DNA of 64,000 bases, taken from assembly GCA_022824525.1 (NCBI GenBank), contig JAJDZT010000054.1, positions 54,414-118,413 on the forward strand. The letters are read 5' to 3'. Shown in pieces: positions 29,386 to 39,415 of the stretch (the first letter of the stretch is position 1; every line of letters starts with the position of its first letter). Under the pieces are notes generated by a model. It saw nothing but the letters and a program-made list of their open reading frames with translations. It did no database searches and was not told the DNA's origin. Source of the stretch: Silicimonas sp. (GTDB lineage Bacteria > Pseudomonadota > Alphaproteobacteria > Rhodobacterales > Rhodobacteraceae). The translations under genes were made by a program, and so were the position numbers.

Positions 29386-30618
29386 ATGCCCGATGATCTG
29401 ATCAACTCTTTCATGACCGGCCCGGACGAAACCGGTCGGTTCGGCAAGTTCGGTGGACGGTTCGTGAGCGAAACGCTCATGCCGCTGATCCTCGACCTCG
29501 AAGCCGAGTACGAAAAGGCAAAAACCGATCAGAGCTTCTGGGACGAGATGGATTTTCTCTGGAAGCATTACGTGGGTCGGCCGTCTCCTTTGTACTTCGC
29601 GGAGCGGCTGACAGAGCGGCTGGGCGGCGCAAAGATCTATATGAAGCGCGACGAGCTGAACCACACCGGCGCACACAAGATCAACAACGTTCTGGGTCAG
29701 ATCATTCTGGCACGCCGCATGGGAAAAACCCGGATCATCGCGGAGACGGGTGCCGGGCAGCACGGCGTGGCAACCGCAACCGTTTGCGCAAAGTTCGGGT
29801 TGAAGTGCATCGTTTACATGGGTGCGCATGATGTTGAACGGCAGAAGCCGAACGTCTTCCGGATGAAGCTTCTTGGTGCCGAAGTGGTGCCCGTTACTTC
29901 TGGGCGTGGAACGTTGAAGGACGCCATGAACGATGCGCTTCGCGACTGGGTGACCAATGTACGCGATACGTTTTACTGCATCGGGACCGTTGCAGGCCCA
30001 CACCCCTACCCAGCCATGGTGCGCGATTTTCAAGCGATCATCGGCAAGGAAGCCAAGGCTCAGATGATGGAGGCGGAAGGCCGTCTCCCCGATACGATCA
30101 TCGCGGCGATTGGCGGTGGTTCGAACGCTATGGGCCTTTTCTTCCCGTTCCTTGATGACAAGGAAGTTCAGATCATAGGCGTGGAGGCCGGCGGCAAAGG
30201 CGTCAACGAGAAGATGGAGCATTGCGCATCTCTCACCGGTGGTCGGCCGGGCGTACTGCACGGGAACCGGACTTACCTGCTGCAAGACGATGACGGCCAG
30301 ATTCTCGAGGGGTTCTCGATTTCGGCCGGTCTCGATTATCCGGGGATCGGACCCGAGCATTCGTGGCTTCATGACATCGGGCGTGCGGAATACGTATCGA
30401 TCACCGACAAGGAAGCGCTGGAGGCTTTCCAGTTATCCTGTGAGACCGAAGGGATCATTCCGGCGCTGGAACCCTCTCATGCCCTTGCACATGTGACCAA
30501 GATTGCTCCGGAATTGCCAAAGGATCACATCATCTGCATGAACATGTGCGGTCGCGGAGACAAAGACATCTTCACAGTGGCAAAAGCGCTTGGATGGGAG
30601 ATGGCGGAGGCGGACTGA
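29386..30618 (+). CDS. trpB: Tryptophan synthase beta chain
   Basis: TrpB condenses indole with serine to make tryptophan. The 410 residues show the PLP lysine in HTGAHKINN, the indole-tunnel and ammonia region ETGAGQHG, the phosphate loop GGGSNAMG and the conserved GRPGVLHG. Downstream is a methyltransferase, and neither trpA nor trpF is within the window, so the trp genes are scattered here. The start PDDLINSF follows AGGGGGACC. Confidence 0.96.
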   Translation: MPDDLINSFMTGPDETGRFGKFGGRFVSETLMPLILDLEAEYEKAKTDQSFWDEMDFLWKHYVGRPSPLYFAERLTERLGGAKIYMKRDELNHTGAHKINNVLGQIILARRMGKTRIIAETGAGQHGVATATVCAKFGLKCIVYMGAHDVERQKPNVFRMKLLGAEVVPVTSGRGTLKDAMNDALRDWVTNVRDTFYCIGTVAGPHPYPAMVRDFQAIIGKEAKAQMMEAEGRLPDTIIAAIGGGSNAMGLFFPFLDDKEVQIIGVEAGGKGVNEKMEHCASLTGGRPGVLHGNRTYLLQDDDGQILEGFSISAGLDYPGIGPEHSWLHDIGRAEYVSITDKEALEAFQLSCETEGIIPALEPSHALAHVTKIAPELPKDHIICMNMCGRGDKDIFTVAKALGWEMAEAD

Positions 30619-30670
30619 CGACACGCCTTTGGCGCTTTCCCAATGGGCAGATCGGTGGCAGACTCGGTCC

Positions 30671-31288
30671 ATGTCGGCCTCTGATCTCAGTCTAAAGTAC
30701 GACCGTGCCGCACCGGCCTGGGGCGATAAGATGCGCCTGTTGGGGTACTACGACGCCTATCTGGGGTTTCTCGCGTCTCAGACCTTCCGTGCACCGGACG
30801 GCAACCGCGTTTTGGATGTTGGCTGTGGCACCGGCGCCTTCGCCGATGCCTGGGCAGCCATCCACGGGCCGAAGCAGGACATCACACTTCTCGATCCTTC
30901 AGAGGAAATGCTGAACAGAGCCGAGACTTTGCTGCAGCGACGTGGTGTCGTCGCATCGAGGGATGCCGCGCTTCTGGAAAGCCATCGACCTTCAAGCCCA
31001 TATGACTGTCTGCTTGCAGCGCATGTCATCGAGCATGTGACGGAGCCCGAAAGCGCGCTATCCACGATGCGGGAGCTGACAGAAAGGGATGGACGTCTCT
31101 GGTTGGTCGTGTCCAAACCCCACTGGTGCAACGCGATCATTTGGCTTCAATGGCGGCACCGTGCCTATCGTCGAGAACGAGTTGCCGGTTTCCTTGAGGC
31201 AAGCGGCTGGGAACTGGAAGCCGAGTATGCTTTTCCATCCGGTCCACCGTCTCGTACATCACGCGGGTATCTCGCCCGCGCCATCTGA
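30671..31288 (+). CDS. Class I SAM-dependent methyltransferase
   Basis: A 205-residue methyltransferase: the SAM motif VLDVGCGTGAFADAW near residue 48, the acidic motif II in ITLLDPSEEML, and CLLAAHVIEHVTEPE for motif post-II. This general form does not reveal the substrate. It lies 52 bases after trpB on the same strand and may be cotranscribed. Convergent with a hypothetical gene 47 bases away. Confidence 0.9.
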   Translation: MSASDLSLKYDRAAPAWGDKMRLLGYYDAYLGFLASQTFRAPDGNRVLDVGCGTGAFADAWAAIHGPKQDITLLDPSEEMLNRAETLLQRRGVVASRDAALLESHRPSSPYDCLLAAHVIEHVTEPESALSTMRELTERDGRLWLVVSKPHWCNAIIWLQWRHRAYRRERVAGFLEASGWELEAEYAFPSGPPSRTSRGYLARAI

Positions 31289-31335
31289 AACCTTTGAGCT
31301 GCCCTGATCATCTGTCAGTGCCCGGGAATTCAGCC

Positions 31336-31782
31336 CTAGAAGGCGGGCAGATGTCCGAATATGTGGTCCAACCCATCCGGCCCCTTGTAGCGCCATCGCG
31401 CTGCCACGAGTTGAAACCGCCGGTCGGGTACGGCGTCCTGTTCGTTCGAGAGGCGGACGCGCCATGCTCCGTCGACACGAATTCTCTGTCGGATGCCGGT
31501 TTCCGCCGCAACAGCGGGCTTTGGGTCTAACTTGTGAAGCTGTGCCTTCGCATGCAGGCGCTGCAACAGAGGAACCGCCAACGCCCGGCGCCGCCCGGGA
31601 AATACGACTTCGATGTCCTTTCCACCAATCGAACCGCGCAGGACCAAATCCCCGAGTGGTGTCTTTCGCTGCTGCGGGGACACATCGACTGTGACGGAAA
31701 CGGTCCCAGACCGAAAATGCAGTGCGTCCTCCCTCAAGTCTGGACGCAAGTCGGGCGCCTTCTGGCGTTTCGGTTGCAGCAT
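31336..31782 (-). CDS. Hypothetical protein downstream of the moxR operon
   Basis: A 148-residue frame with the codon bias of its neighbours. The first half is beta-rich (LHFRSGTVSVTVDVS; GDLVLRGSIGG) and a basic middle part is followed by another beta-like segment; no signal peptide or membrane helix is seen. The ATG at 31782 has GAGGTG eight bases upstream; a GTG at 31791 is possible. It lies 94 bases after the VWA membrane gene, on the same strand. No family recognised. Confidence 0.6.
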   Translation of the reverse strand: MLQPKRQKAPDLRPDLREDALHFRSGTVSVTVDVSPQQRKTPLGDLVLRGSIGGKDIEVVFPGRRRALAVPLLQRLHAKAQLHKLDPKPAVAAETGIRQRIRVDGAWRVRLSNEQDAVPDRRFQLVAARWRYKGPDGLDHIFGHLPAF

Positions 31783-31876
31783 AAAGCTCACCTCGATTAC
31801 AGGATTCTCCTGCGGTCGCTTCTATCGGCTGACCCTTTTGGAAGGATTAACAAGTGGCAGTCACGCTGCGAGGGTG

Positions 31877-33949
31877 TTAGCGCCGGCCTTCCCAGAGCCA
31901 TGCGCCGACCGCGAAGAGAGAGGCCAGAAGCAGCATTGCCCAGGCAGGCAGCAGCGGCGAAATACTGATGTCCGCAGTAAGATAGGCATCTCGCGGCACG
32001 ATGCCGAGCCATCCGCGACCGGCTGCCGGCCGTCCTTCTCGTACGCGGCGCACATCCGGGACGCCGTCATCAATCGCCGCGATGCCACCGCGCGTATCTT
32101 GCACCGCGGGGCTGAGAAGATCATCGCTCGCGAGTGTATCTTCAAATTCTTTCGGTGCGGCCGGCCCAAGCGCCACAACGCTTTCGAGATCACCTTCCTT
32201 CAGACGATAGAGGCCCATTTCTGGCCCGGTCCAAGTGGCCGAGAACCGTCCTGGTGAGACTTCTTCGAGCGGCACGAGGGTTACCACTCCGTCGGGACCC
32301 GTGATCTCAACGTCACTCACACCTTCGCTCAACGTGCGACGCGTAAGGGTCATTGTCTGCCCCTCTGCCGTGGCGGTCAAAGCCTCCTCTTCGAGATCGG
32401 GCTCACGCATCATCCAATGCGCCAGCCGTCGAAGCAGTTCAAGTTGCGGACCACCACCTTCGAAGCCCCGGGACCACAGCCAGGCGTGATCGGACGCCAT
32501 CAACGCCACGCGTCCCTCGCCGACGCGGTCGAGAACCAGAAGCGGAGCGTCATCGAGCCCTGCCATGATCGTATCGCCGCGCTGTGTCGTGACATCGACA
32601 AGTCGCATCCAGCGGCCCCACGGCGGCGCCTGTTCTTCCGCCTCCGGGTCCGGCAACGGTGCCAGTCCTTCTGTCACTGGGTGGCGATGCCCAACATCCG
32701 TCACGTCAGGAAGGAAAAGCTCCTCCCTGACACGACCACTCGGTTCGGCCGGAAGAATATCCGCCAATGGGGATCGGTAGATCGACTGAGCCGAGGCAAA
32801 ATCGGGGCCCGCCGCAACCAATAGCGCGCCGCCATCCTCGACGTATTGCCGTACGTTATCGAGATAAAGCGAAGGCAGAATGCCCCGCCGTTTGTAGCGG
32901 TCGAAGATGATCAGGTCGAATTCGTCGATCTTGTCGAGGAAGAGTTCCCTCGTCGGGAAGGCGATCAGACTCAACTCGTTGACCGGGACACCATCCTGTT
33001 TCTCCGGAGGCCGCAATATCGTGAAATGCACGAGATCGACGGAAGCGTCAGACTTCAGGAGGTTGCGCCAAGTGCGCTCTCCCGCATGCGGCTCGCCTGA
33101 AACCAGTAGCACGCGAAGCCTGTCTCGCACGCCGTTGATCTGCACCACGGCGGCGTTGTTTCGGGTGGTCAATTCACCTTCCGCCTCCGGGACAGTGAAT
33201 TGAATGACGTTTATGCCGCCGTGCTGCAATGTGATCGGCAACTCCAGGTCTTCACCGGTCGGAACGGTGAATTGTTGTGGTTCTCCGCCATCCACGGAAA
33301 TCTCGATCTCTGCTTCAGAGCCCAAGTCCGGCACCGCACCTTGGTCCTCGATCCGCAACGTAAGCGTCACGGGCTCGCCGATGATGGCGAAGGCCGGTGC
33401 ATTCTGTACCATCAGACGACGGTCCCAGTCCTCCTCGGTTCCGGTCCGCAAAACGTGCAACGGGCTTGGCATGTCCGGCAGCCGTGCCATGTCATGCACC
33501 TGTCCGTCAGTCAGGAGGAAGGTTCCTGCCAACCGCGCACGGGGTTCATCCGCCATGGCGTTTGCGAGGGCTTCCATCAGAAGTGTTCCCCGGTTCCCCT
33601 CAGCATCGCCCATGCGGACGATACGCAATTCGGTATTATCGAGGTCTGCAATCTCAGCCTCGATTCCGGACACCGCTTCGGCAATTTGATCCGGACGAAC
33701 ATCGATCCCCTGGCTCGCACTTTCGTCGACAACGAGAAGAACGATGTCCGTCAGCGGCTCACGTTCTTCAACCTGCAAAGACGGATTGGAAACAGCAAGG
33801 AGCAGGGTCGCAAGCGCAAGCCCACGCAACCACCAGCCGGAGAGACCGCGCCAGATTGCTAGCCCGACAAAGACAACCGCGAAGGCAATCCCTATCCAGA
33901 GCACCGGCCAAGGCAGCAGGGGGTCGAATATGACTGTTCCGGTCTCCAT
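31877..33949 (-). CDS. Membrane VWA/GATase-like protein of the moxR cluster
   Basis: About 690 residues. Two N-terminal membrane helices (around 14-31 and 39-56) are followed by IVLLVVDESASQGIDV, a DxSxS VWA metal motif, then an Ig-like segment and a glutamine-amidotransferase-like domain (LRVLLVSGEPHAGERTW; YVEDGGALLVAAGPDF). The last helix, LPAWAMLLLASLFAVGAWLW, anchors the C-terminus, giving a large periplasmic part. The start METGTVIFDPL is chosen; an in-frame TTG at 34027 lies inside the upstream gene. It is last of the moxR unit. Role of the family unknown. Confidence 0.84.
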   Translation of the reverse strand: METGTVIFDPLLPWPVLWIGIAFAVVFVGLAIWRGLSGWWLRGLALATLLLAVSNPSLQVEEREPLTDIVLLVVDESASQGIDVRPDQIAEAVSGIEAEIADLDNTELRIVRMGDAEGNRGTLLMEALANAMADEPRARLAGTFLLTDGQVHDMARLPDMPSPLHVLRTGTEEDWDRRLMVQNAPAFAIIGEPVTLTLRIEDQGAVPDLGSEAEIEISVDGGEPQQFTVPTGEDLELPITLQHGGINVIQFTVPEAEGELTTRNNAAVVQINGVRDRLRVLLVSGEPHAGERTWRNLLKSDASVDLVHFTILRPPEKQDGVPVNELSLIAFPTRELFLDKIDEFDLIIFDRYKRRGILPSLYLDNVRQYVEDGGALLVAAGPDFASAQSIYRSPLADILPAEPSGRVREELFLPDVTDVGHRHPVTEGLAPLPDPEAEEQAPPWGRWMRLVDVTTQRGDTIMAGLDDAPLLVLDRVGEGRVALMASDHAWLWSRGFEGGGPQLELLRRLAHWMMREPDLEEEALTATAEGQTMTLTRRTLSEGVSDVEITGPDGVVTLVPLEEVSPGRFSATWTGPEMGLYRLKEGDLESVVALGPAAPKEFEDTLASDDLLSPAVQDTRGGIAAIDDGVPDVRRVREGRPAAGRGWLGIVPRDAYLTADISISPLLPAWAMLLLASLFAVGAWLWEGRR

Positions 33950-34007
33950 CAGCCGCACCCGTGCCGCTGGTGAACGGGACGCAAAACCTGTTGCATAACG
34001 CGGCCCA

Positions 34008-36770
34008 TCATTGACCCAACCTATCAAGGAGTGCCGGAACGTGGACCTGATCGGACTTATAGTTGCCGGTCAACACGTGCATGATCAGGTTTACCCCGAA
34101 GCGATAGGCGATCTCACGCTGGCGTTCGCCCGCAAAGCCGCGACCGACCGGGAACATTGGCGCACCGCGCGTGTCTACCGCCCAAGCAGCCGCCCAGTCG
34201 TTCCCTCCGATTACCACGGGCGTGACATTGTCGTTTAGATTTCTGAAAGGCATGCCCTCTGCCTGCTGAGCATCTGCAGGTGCGGCCTCAACCCAGACGT
34301 CCCGGCTCACGAAGCGCCCTGGGAAGTCTTGCAGCAGATAGAACGTCCGGGTGAGCACGTGGTCCGACGGGATCGGCTCAAGAGGGGGAATGTCCAGCGG
34401 CAAGGCAAGTTGCTGGAGCCTGCGCCCGTTTGGCGTCGCCGTCGAAAAGCCGGACGTTGATGCGTCTCGCGTATCGAATAGGATCATGCCGCCCGTTCGC
34501 AGATATCGGTTGATGCGTGCATAAGCGTCGGACGAAGGGCGCGGCTGGCTTTCGCTGATCGGCCAATACAGGAACGGGTAGACCGAAAGCTCGTCCATTT
34601 CCAAGTCGACCCCTACCGGCTCGGCGGGTTCGATGGATGTCCGGCGGAAAAGCACTTCCGACAGACCACGCAGCCCAGCCTCAGAGGTCTGATCGAGCCG
34701 TGTATCGCCGGTTATGACGTAAGCCAAAGAGACTTCCGATGTCGCAGCCAACAGCTGTTCGATATCCAGATCGTCGCCCTGTGCGTGAGCTTCAGGCGCC
34801 GCAATCAAAGCCGCCATAAGAACCGCCACCGTGGCGCCCGTCAATCTTCCCGAAAGCCAAAGTGCTGCGAGAACATCGATCATCAAGGCGGCCAACGCGA
34901 GTGTCAGCGCCAAACCGGCCAGTGGAGTTTCTTCCTGCACCGCGAACCCCTCTACAGCCACGTCGGCAGGCCAGACGGCTGGTTGAAGATCGGCATCTTC
35001 GTTCAGCACATTGAGCGCGATGCGGCGGCTTTCCCCCGAGTACAGCCCAGGGGGCAGTTCAGGTCCGGGCGTGGCTTCGGCCAATCGCTCTCCTGGTACT
35101 CCAGGCAGCGTTCCCGCATCCTCAATCTCGCCAAAGCCATTCAGCATCTCGTCCAAGGTCCAAGTCGTTCCGGCCAGATCTTCGGCAGAAAGCGCCGAAG
35201 AACGCGTGGACACAGCAAGACGTTCCAACATCTGGACGAATAGCCCCGAAAGCGGCAAGGATGACCAATCAGCGTTGGCAGTGACGTGAAACAGAACCAC
35301 CTGACCTTGATCGAGGCGTTTCCGCGTCACAAGCGGTGTGCCATCCGCAAGCGAAGCAATCGTGCGTTCTGCCAGAGTGGGATCGGGTTGCGCCATAACC
35401 TGACTGGAAACGGTGACGTCTGACGGGATCGTCAGTCCGAAGAAGGGGCTTTCCGGCCCAAAGCCACGTAACGCTTTTGGCTCGCCCCAACTCATGGCAC
35501 CGCCGACGGTTCTCCCGCCAGCGCGGAGGCGGACAGGCATCAAGCCGTCTTCAACATCGCGCCCGTAATCGGACGCTGCCAGACGTGGGCCTGCGAACCG
35601 CAGAAGCAGACCGCCTTCTCGCACCCACTCCTCGAACTTTTCTGCCTCTCCTTCTGAAAGGGTCGCGATATCAGCAAGGATCACCACGTCAGGGTTCGCC
35701 AGAATGATATCTTCGACGCTTCCGTCAATCAGGTCGGCATTCGTGACCAGAGCTTGTTCCAGATAGTGGGTGGGCGAAAGCAACTGAAGACCCTCGCGCT
35801 CTTCCCGAGCCGAGAGAATTGCCACTTCACGCCGCCGCAAGCTGTCATCTGTCAGCGAAACGGCACCGGCAGATCGCACTCCCTCAATCTCAAAGCGTGT
35901 GACGCGATTTCTGAGTTCCGCGGGAAGCGAGAGCAAACCGACGGCTGAGCTTGCGCCTGCCGCAAATTCAACATCCAAACGCGCCAATTGCCGTGGCGTC
36001 CCATTCGGATCGAGGCCGTGGGCCGAGACGCCTAAAACCGCATCAGAACCCGATCGGCTCCTCACCACCTCAACTTCGATATTGCCGTCAACGAACCGAA
36101 CCGGTTTCAAGCCGACGACCGGCCGCGGGCTTTCAAAGATCGTGACCGTTCCGCGTGCCTGAAGGACCTCGAGCAAGTTCGCGCGCCAACCATGGTCCAT
36201 CCCATCAGAAAGCCAGAATGTATCGAAACTACCGCTCAGACCCTCGCCCCATTCAAGAACAGCTTCGCCATCGGGCAGCCAGGCCTGCGGTCGCAACCCC
36301 GGAAGCTGTGACGCAATAGCATCTGCCGTGACGAAGGGGAGTTCGCTGTCAGGTGGCAAGTCGGTGAGGGAAACAAGAGTCGTTTCGCGACCCGCCTGCC
36401 CCGCTTCCTCCAGCAGTGCGTCGATCCTGTCGATCCTGCGAGACCAATCCTGCGCTTCGCCCCAACCGCCGCCAACCAATACCAGAAGCGGACCGTCACC
36501 TGCCGTCTCCGCCTTGGGATTGAGAACAGGACCCGCGAAGCCAATGATCGCGGCGGCAATCGCAATCGTTCTCAGCAACAGAAGCCACCATGGCGTGCGA
36601 TCCGTTTGGGTTTCGTCGTCCGTCAGACCAAGAAGCAATGCCACGCCGGGGAACATTCGACGAATAGGTGCCGGAGGCACTGCACGCAGCAGCAGCCAGA
36701 GAATCGGCAGTGCGATCAGACCCAGCAACAGCCAGGGCGCTGTGAACCCTACTGGCCCTATCGCCCACAT
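34008..36770 (-). CDS. BatA-like N-terminal/DUF4159 membrane protein
   Basis: About 920 residues. The N-terminus is a BatA-type membrane region (FTAPWLLLGLIALPILWLLL; second helix at about 60-80) followed by a degenerate VWA-like domain and a GATase-like stretch. Two helices near residues 645-690 precede a C-terminal DUF4159 domain (MELSVYPF-type region, YLRTGGMILFDTRD). It probably spans the inner membrane with large extracytoplasmic domains. It is third in the moxR-DUF58 unit, 52 bases after the DUF58 gene. Confidence 0.87.
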   Translation of the reverse strand: MWAIGPVGFTAPWLLLGLIALPILWLLLRAVPPAPIRRMFPGVALLLGLTDDETQTDRTPWWLLLLRTIAIAAAIIGFAGPVLNPKAETAGDGPLLVLVGGGWGEAQDWSRRIDRIDALLEEAGQAGRETTLVSLTDLPPDSELPFVTADAIASQLPGLRPQAWLPDGEAVLEWGEGLSGSFDTFWLSDGMDHGWRANLLEVLQARGTVTIFESPRPVVGLKPVRFVDGNIEVEVVRSRSGSDAVLGVSAHGLDPNGTPRQLARLDVEFAAGASSAVGLLSLPAELRNRVTRFEIEGVRSAGAVSLTDDSLRRREVAILSAREEREGLQLLSPTHYLEQALVTNADLIDGSVEDIILANPDVVILADIATLSEGEAEKFEEWVREGGLLLRFAGPRLAASDYGRDVEDGLMPVRLRAGGRTVGGAMSWGEPKALRGFGPESPFFGLTIPSDVTVSSQVMAQPDPTLAERTIASLADGTPLVTRKRLDQGQVVLFHVTANADWSSLPLSGLFVQMLERLAVSTRSSALSAEDLAGTTWTLDEMLNGFGEIEDAGTLPGVPGERLAEATPGPELPPGLYSGESRRIALNVLNEDADLQPAVWPADVAVEGFAVQEETPLAGLALTLALAALMIDVLAALWLSGRLTGATVAVLMAALIAAPEAHAQGDDLDIEQLLAATSEVSLAYVITGDTRLDQTSEAGLRGLSEVLFRRTSIEPAEPVGVDLEMDELSVYPFLYWPISESQPRPSSDAYARINRYLRTGGMILFDTRDASTSGFSTATPNGRRLQQLALPLDIPPLEPIPSDHVLTRTFYLLQDFPGRFVSRDVWVEAAPADAQQAEGMPFRNLNDNVTPVVIGGNDWAAAWAVDTRGAPMFPVGRGFAGERQREIAYRFGVNLIMHVLTGNYKSDQVHVPALLDRLGQ

Positions 36771-36822
36771 CAGTCACGCCCTCCCGCGAGCTTGACGATT
36801 GCGCTTGAGATAGAATGCCGGC

Positions 36823-37710
36823 TCAATGTCCCCGCTCCAATGCCTGATACAACCACAAAAGTGCTGCAGACGCAGGCTGCCCGGTATGATGCACGTTAAA
36901 CTGCCACCCGATACTTCGCGTCAGCTTTTTGAGCGCGTCTTTCCGCTCGGCCAGACGATCTAGGTAACGGTCTCGCAAGTCACCTGCCTTGAGTGTTTCA
37001 TGACGGAGCGTCCCACCAACGGACTCGAAAATCGTTCGACCGTCGAAAGGAAACGCCTCTTCCTGCGGATCGAGAATTTGAAGCAATGCTCCGTTGATTC
37101 CCCTGTCCGCCGCGCGGGTGACCGCATTCTCAATGGGTGCAAAATCCCCCATGAAATCCGACACGAACACTGCGCGTGACCGGAAGGGCGCCGCACGGAG
37201 GTCGGGTCCCGTATACTCCGTCTCGTCCTCCCGCGTCGCGAGTGCAGTGGTCAGGCGCATCAATTGGACCTGCCCTGCCCGTGGAGGCATGCCCAAGTTC
37301 GTGAGCCCCACACGTTCGCCACCACGGATCAGAAGAACACTGAGCGCGAGTGCTACCCGGCGCGCTTCGGCGGCCTTGGTCGGCAGGTCTTTTTGCGAAG
37401 CGAACTGCATTGACCGGCCCATATCGAGCCAAAGCATAACGGACTGCGCTGCCTGCCATTCTTTTTCGCGCACGAACAACGCATCATCCGCGCGAGCCGA
37501 GCGCCGCCAGTCGATCATCCGCACTTCGTCGCCAGCGTGACTTGGTCTGTATTGCCAAAACTCATCACCTTGCCCGACACGCCGTCGACCGTGCGCACCT
37601 GTCATCACACTTGATGCAAGATGTTCCGCGTCAGCCAATAGCGGCGGCAGGGGCGCGGCTAACGCCTCCGCGTCGCGCCTCAGGCCCGTGAAGGCGGAGG
37701 GTTGGCTCAT
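36823..37710 (-). CDS. DUF58 domain protein
   Basis: A 295-residue DUF58 protein. The diagnostic block DEFWQYRPSHAGDEVRMIDW is followed by RSARADDALFVREKEW and a VWA-like core (MLWLDMGRSMQFA; AVFVSDFMGDFAPIENAV). DUF58 proteins are partners of MoxR ATPases and bind them through a VWA-like fold. Its start overlaps the moxR stop by four bases, so the two are coupled. Confidence 0.92.
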   Translation of the reverse strand: MSQPSAFTGLRRDAEALAAPLPPLLADAEHLASSVMTGAHGRRRVGQGDEFWQYRPSHAGDEVRMIDWRRSARADDALFVREKEWQAAQSVMLWLDMGRSMQFASQKDLPTKAAEARRVALALSVLLIRGGERVGLTNLGMPPRAGQVQLMRLTTALATREDETEYTGPDLRAAPFRSRAVFVSDFMGDFAPIENAVTRAADRGINGALLQILDPQEEAFPFDGRTIFESVGGTLRHETLKAGDLRDRYLDRLAERKDALKKLTRSIGWQFNVHHTGQPASAALLWLYQALERGH

Positions 37711-38714
37711 GCAGCCGCCTCGGTTCGGGTAACGGCTTCGGTCACCTGGTTTATCACGTCGCCAAGCTCCAGACCGCGGGCACGAGCCGCGAAGGTCAAG
37801 GCCATGCGGTGCGTCAGAACCGGAGTGGCCATGGCCGCGACATCCTCAGGAGAAGGAGCAAGGCGCCCCGCAAGCAGGGCTCGTGCTCGAACGGTCAGCA
37901 TCAGGGCTTGCGCCGCGCGCGGCCCCGGTCCCCATCCTACATTGTCGCGCACGACGTCAAGCGCACCAAGTTCCTCCGGCCGACACGCCCTTACGAGATC
38001 AAGAATCAGCTCCACAACAGCTTCACCAACTGGCATCTGTCGGACAAGGGTTTGCGCGGCCATCAGGGCTTCCGGCGTGAACACTGCGCTCGCCTCAGCT
38101 TCCTCGATACCCGTTGTCGCGATGAGAATATCCCGCTCAGTGTCCCGATCAGGATAGGGAACATCGATTTGCACAAGGAAACGGTCGAGCTGCGCTTCCG
38201 GCAAGGGATACGTGCCTTCCTGCTCAATTGGGTTCTGCGTAGCGAGCACGTGAAACGGTGCGGGAAGGCTGTGGGCTTCGCCTGCCACCGTAACCGACTT
38301 TTCCTGCATTGCCTGCAAAAGCGCTGACTGGGTGCGGGGTGACGCGCGGTTGATCTCGTCAGCCATCAGAAGTTGGCAGAAGATCGGGCCTTCAATGAAT
38401 TTGAAGGCCCGGCTGCCATCAGCACCCGTTTCGAGCACTTCACTACCGAGGATATCCGCAGGCATCAGGTCAGGCGTGAACTGCACGCGTTTTCCGTCGA
38501 GGCCCAGAACGGTGGAGAGCGTATCAACGAGCCGGGTCTTTCCGAGCCCCGGAAGACCGACCAGAAGACCATGGCCGCCGCAAAGGATGGAGGACAACAC
38601 AAGGTCGACCACCCGCTCCTGCCCGATGAACCGCTTCGTGATGCTGGTCTTGGCCTCCGCCAGCTTGCCGCCGAGAGCTTCGATTTCGGCGACCAGATCG
38701 GGGGTATCGGACAT
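37707..38714 (-). CDS. MoxR family AAA+ ATPase
   Basis: A 335-residue MoxR-type chaperone-like ATPase. Walker A LLVGLPGLGKTRL, Walker B LLMADEINRASP, ALLQAMQEKSVTV and the arginine-finger region TQNPIEQEGTYPLPEAQLDR are all present. MoxR proteins remodel or mature VWA-containing partners, here probably the DUF58 and membrane VWA proteins downstream. The ATG at 38714 (MSDTPDLVAEI) has AGGAG upstream. First gene of the operon, divergent from the DUF1285 gene. Confidence 0.94.
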   Translation of the reverse strand: MSDTPDLVAEIEALGGKLAEAKTSITKRFIGQERVVDLVLSSILCGGHGLLVGLPGLGKTRLVDTLSTVLGLDGKRVQFTPDLMPADILGSEVLETGADGSRAFKFIEGPIFCQLLMADEINRASPRTQSALLQAMQEKSVTVAGEAHSLPAPFHVLATQNPIEQEGTYPLPEAQLDRFLVQIDVPYPDRDTERDILIATTGIEEAEASAVFTPEALMAAQTLVRQMPVGEAVVELILDLVRACRPEELGALDVVRDNVGWGPGPRAAQALMLTVRARALLAGRLAPSPEDVAAMATPVLTHRMALTFAARARGLELGDVINQVTEAVTRTEAAA

Positions 38715-38806
38715 GTGGCTTGGCTCCTGTTGGTTCGTCTTACATATAGTAGACCGAACTCCGATTACTTCTACAAACGGCAAAAAACGGAAACGGACAA
38801 AAGATC

Positions 38807-39364
38807 GTGAAAATATCCGCTGAAAGTCTCGCAGAAAGCGCACGCGCTGCAACTTCGCGCGGTTTGCCGCCTGTACACGACTGGAATCCGCCCGATTGCG
38901 GGGATTTGGACATCCGGATCGCGCGGGATGGGACGTGGTTCTACCTCGGTACCCCGATTGGACGACCCAAACTTGTGCGTCTGTTTTCAACGATTCTGCG
39001 AAAAGACGGGGATCGTTACGTTCTGGTTACCCCTGTCGAAAAGGTGGGAATCACAGTCGATGATGCGCCTTTTGTCGCCGTGGACTTCGAAAAAGAGGGG
39101 GAAACGCTTCGGTTTGTCACCAATCTTGGGGATGAGGCCGTGGCAGGGCCAAGTCATCCCATCAGGGTCGAGCGGGACCCGGAAACCGGAGAGCCCTCAC
39201 CCTACATTCTGATCCGCGACCGCCTGGAGGCCTTGATTGACCGCAAGAGCTTTTATCGCCTCGTCGAGATCGGGGAACATGCTCAATACCAAGGCGAGCG
39301 CTGGTTTGGGCTGAGGTCAGCGGATGTCTTTTTTCCGATCATTCCCTCGGCGGAGCTTCCATAA
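38807..39364 (+). CDS. DUF1285 domain protein
   Basis: A 185-residue DUF1285 protein starting at GTG. It has the typical PPVHDWNPPDCGDLDIRIA, YLGTPIGRPKLVRLFSTIL and KDGDRYVLVTPVEKVGI segments. Function is unknown. It is divergent from moxR across 92 bases that show no strong repeat, and a neighbourhood with moxR is common in this family. Confidence 0.9.
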   Translation: MKISAESLAESARAATSRGLPPVHDWNPPDCGDLDIRIARDGTWFYLGTPIGRPKLVRLFSTILRKDGDRYVLVTPVEKVGITVDDAPFVAVDFEKEGETLRFVTNLGDEAVAGPSHPIRVERDPETGEPSPYILIRDRLEALIDRKSFYRLVEIGEHAQYQGERWFGLRSADVFFPIIPSAELP

Positions 39365-39415
39365 CATCTTCGCGAGACGTTTGACTTGTCTCAAGGCCTT
39401 CGCCATTTCCGTAAC

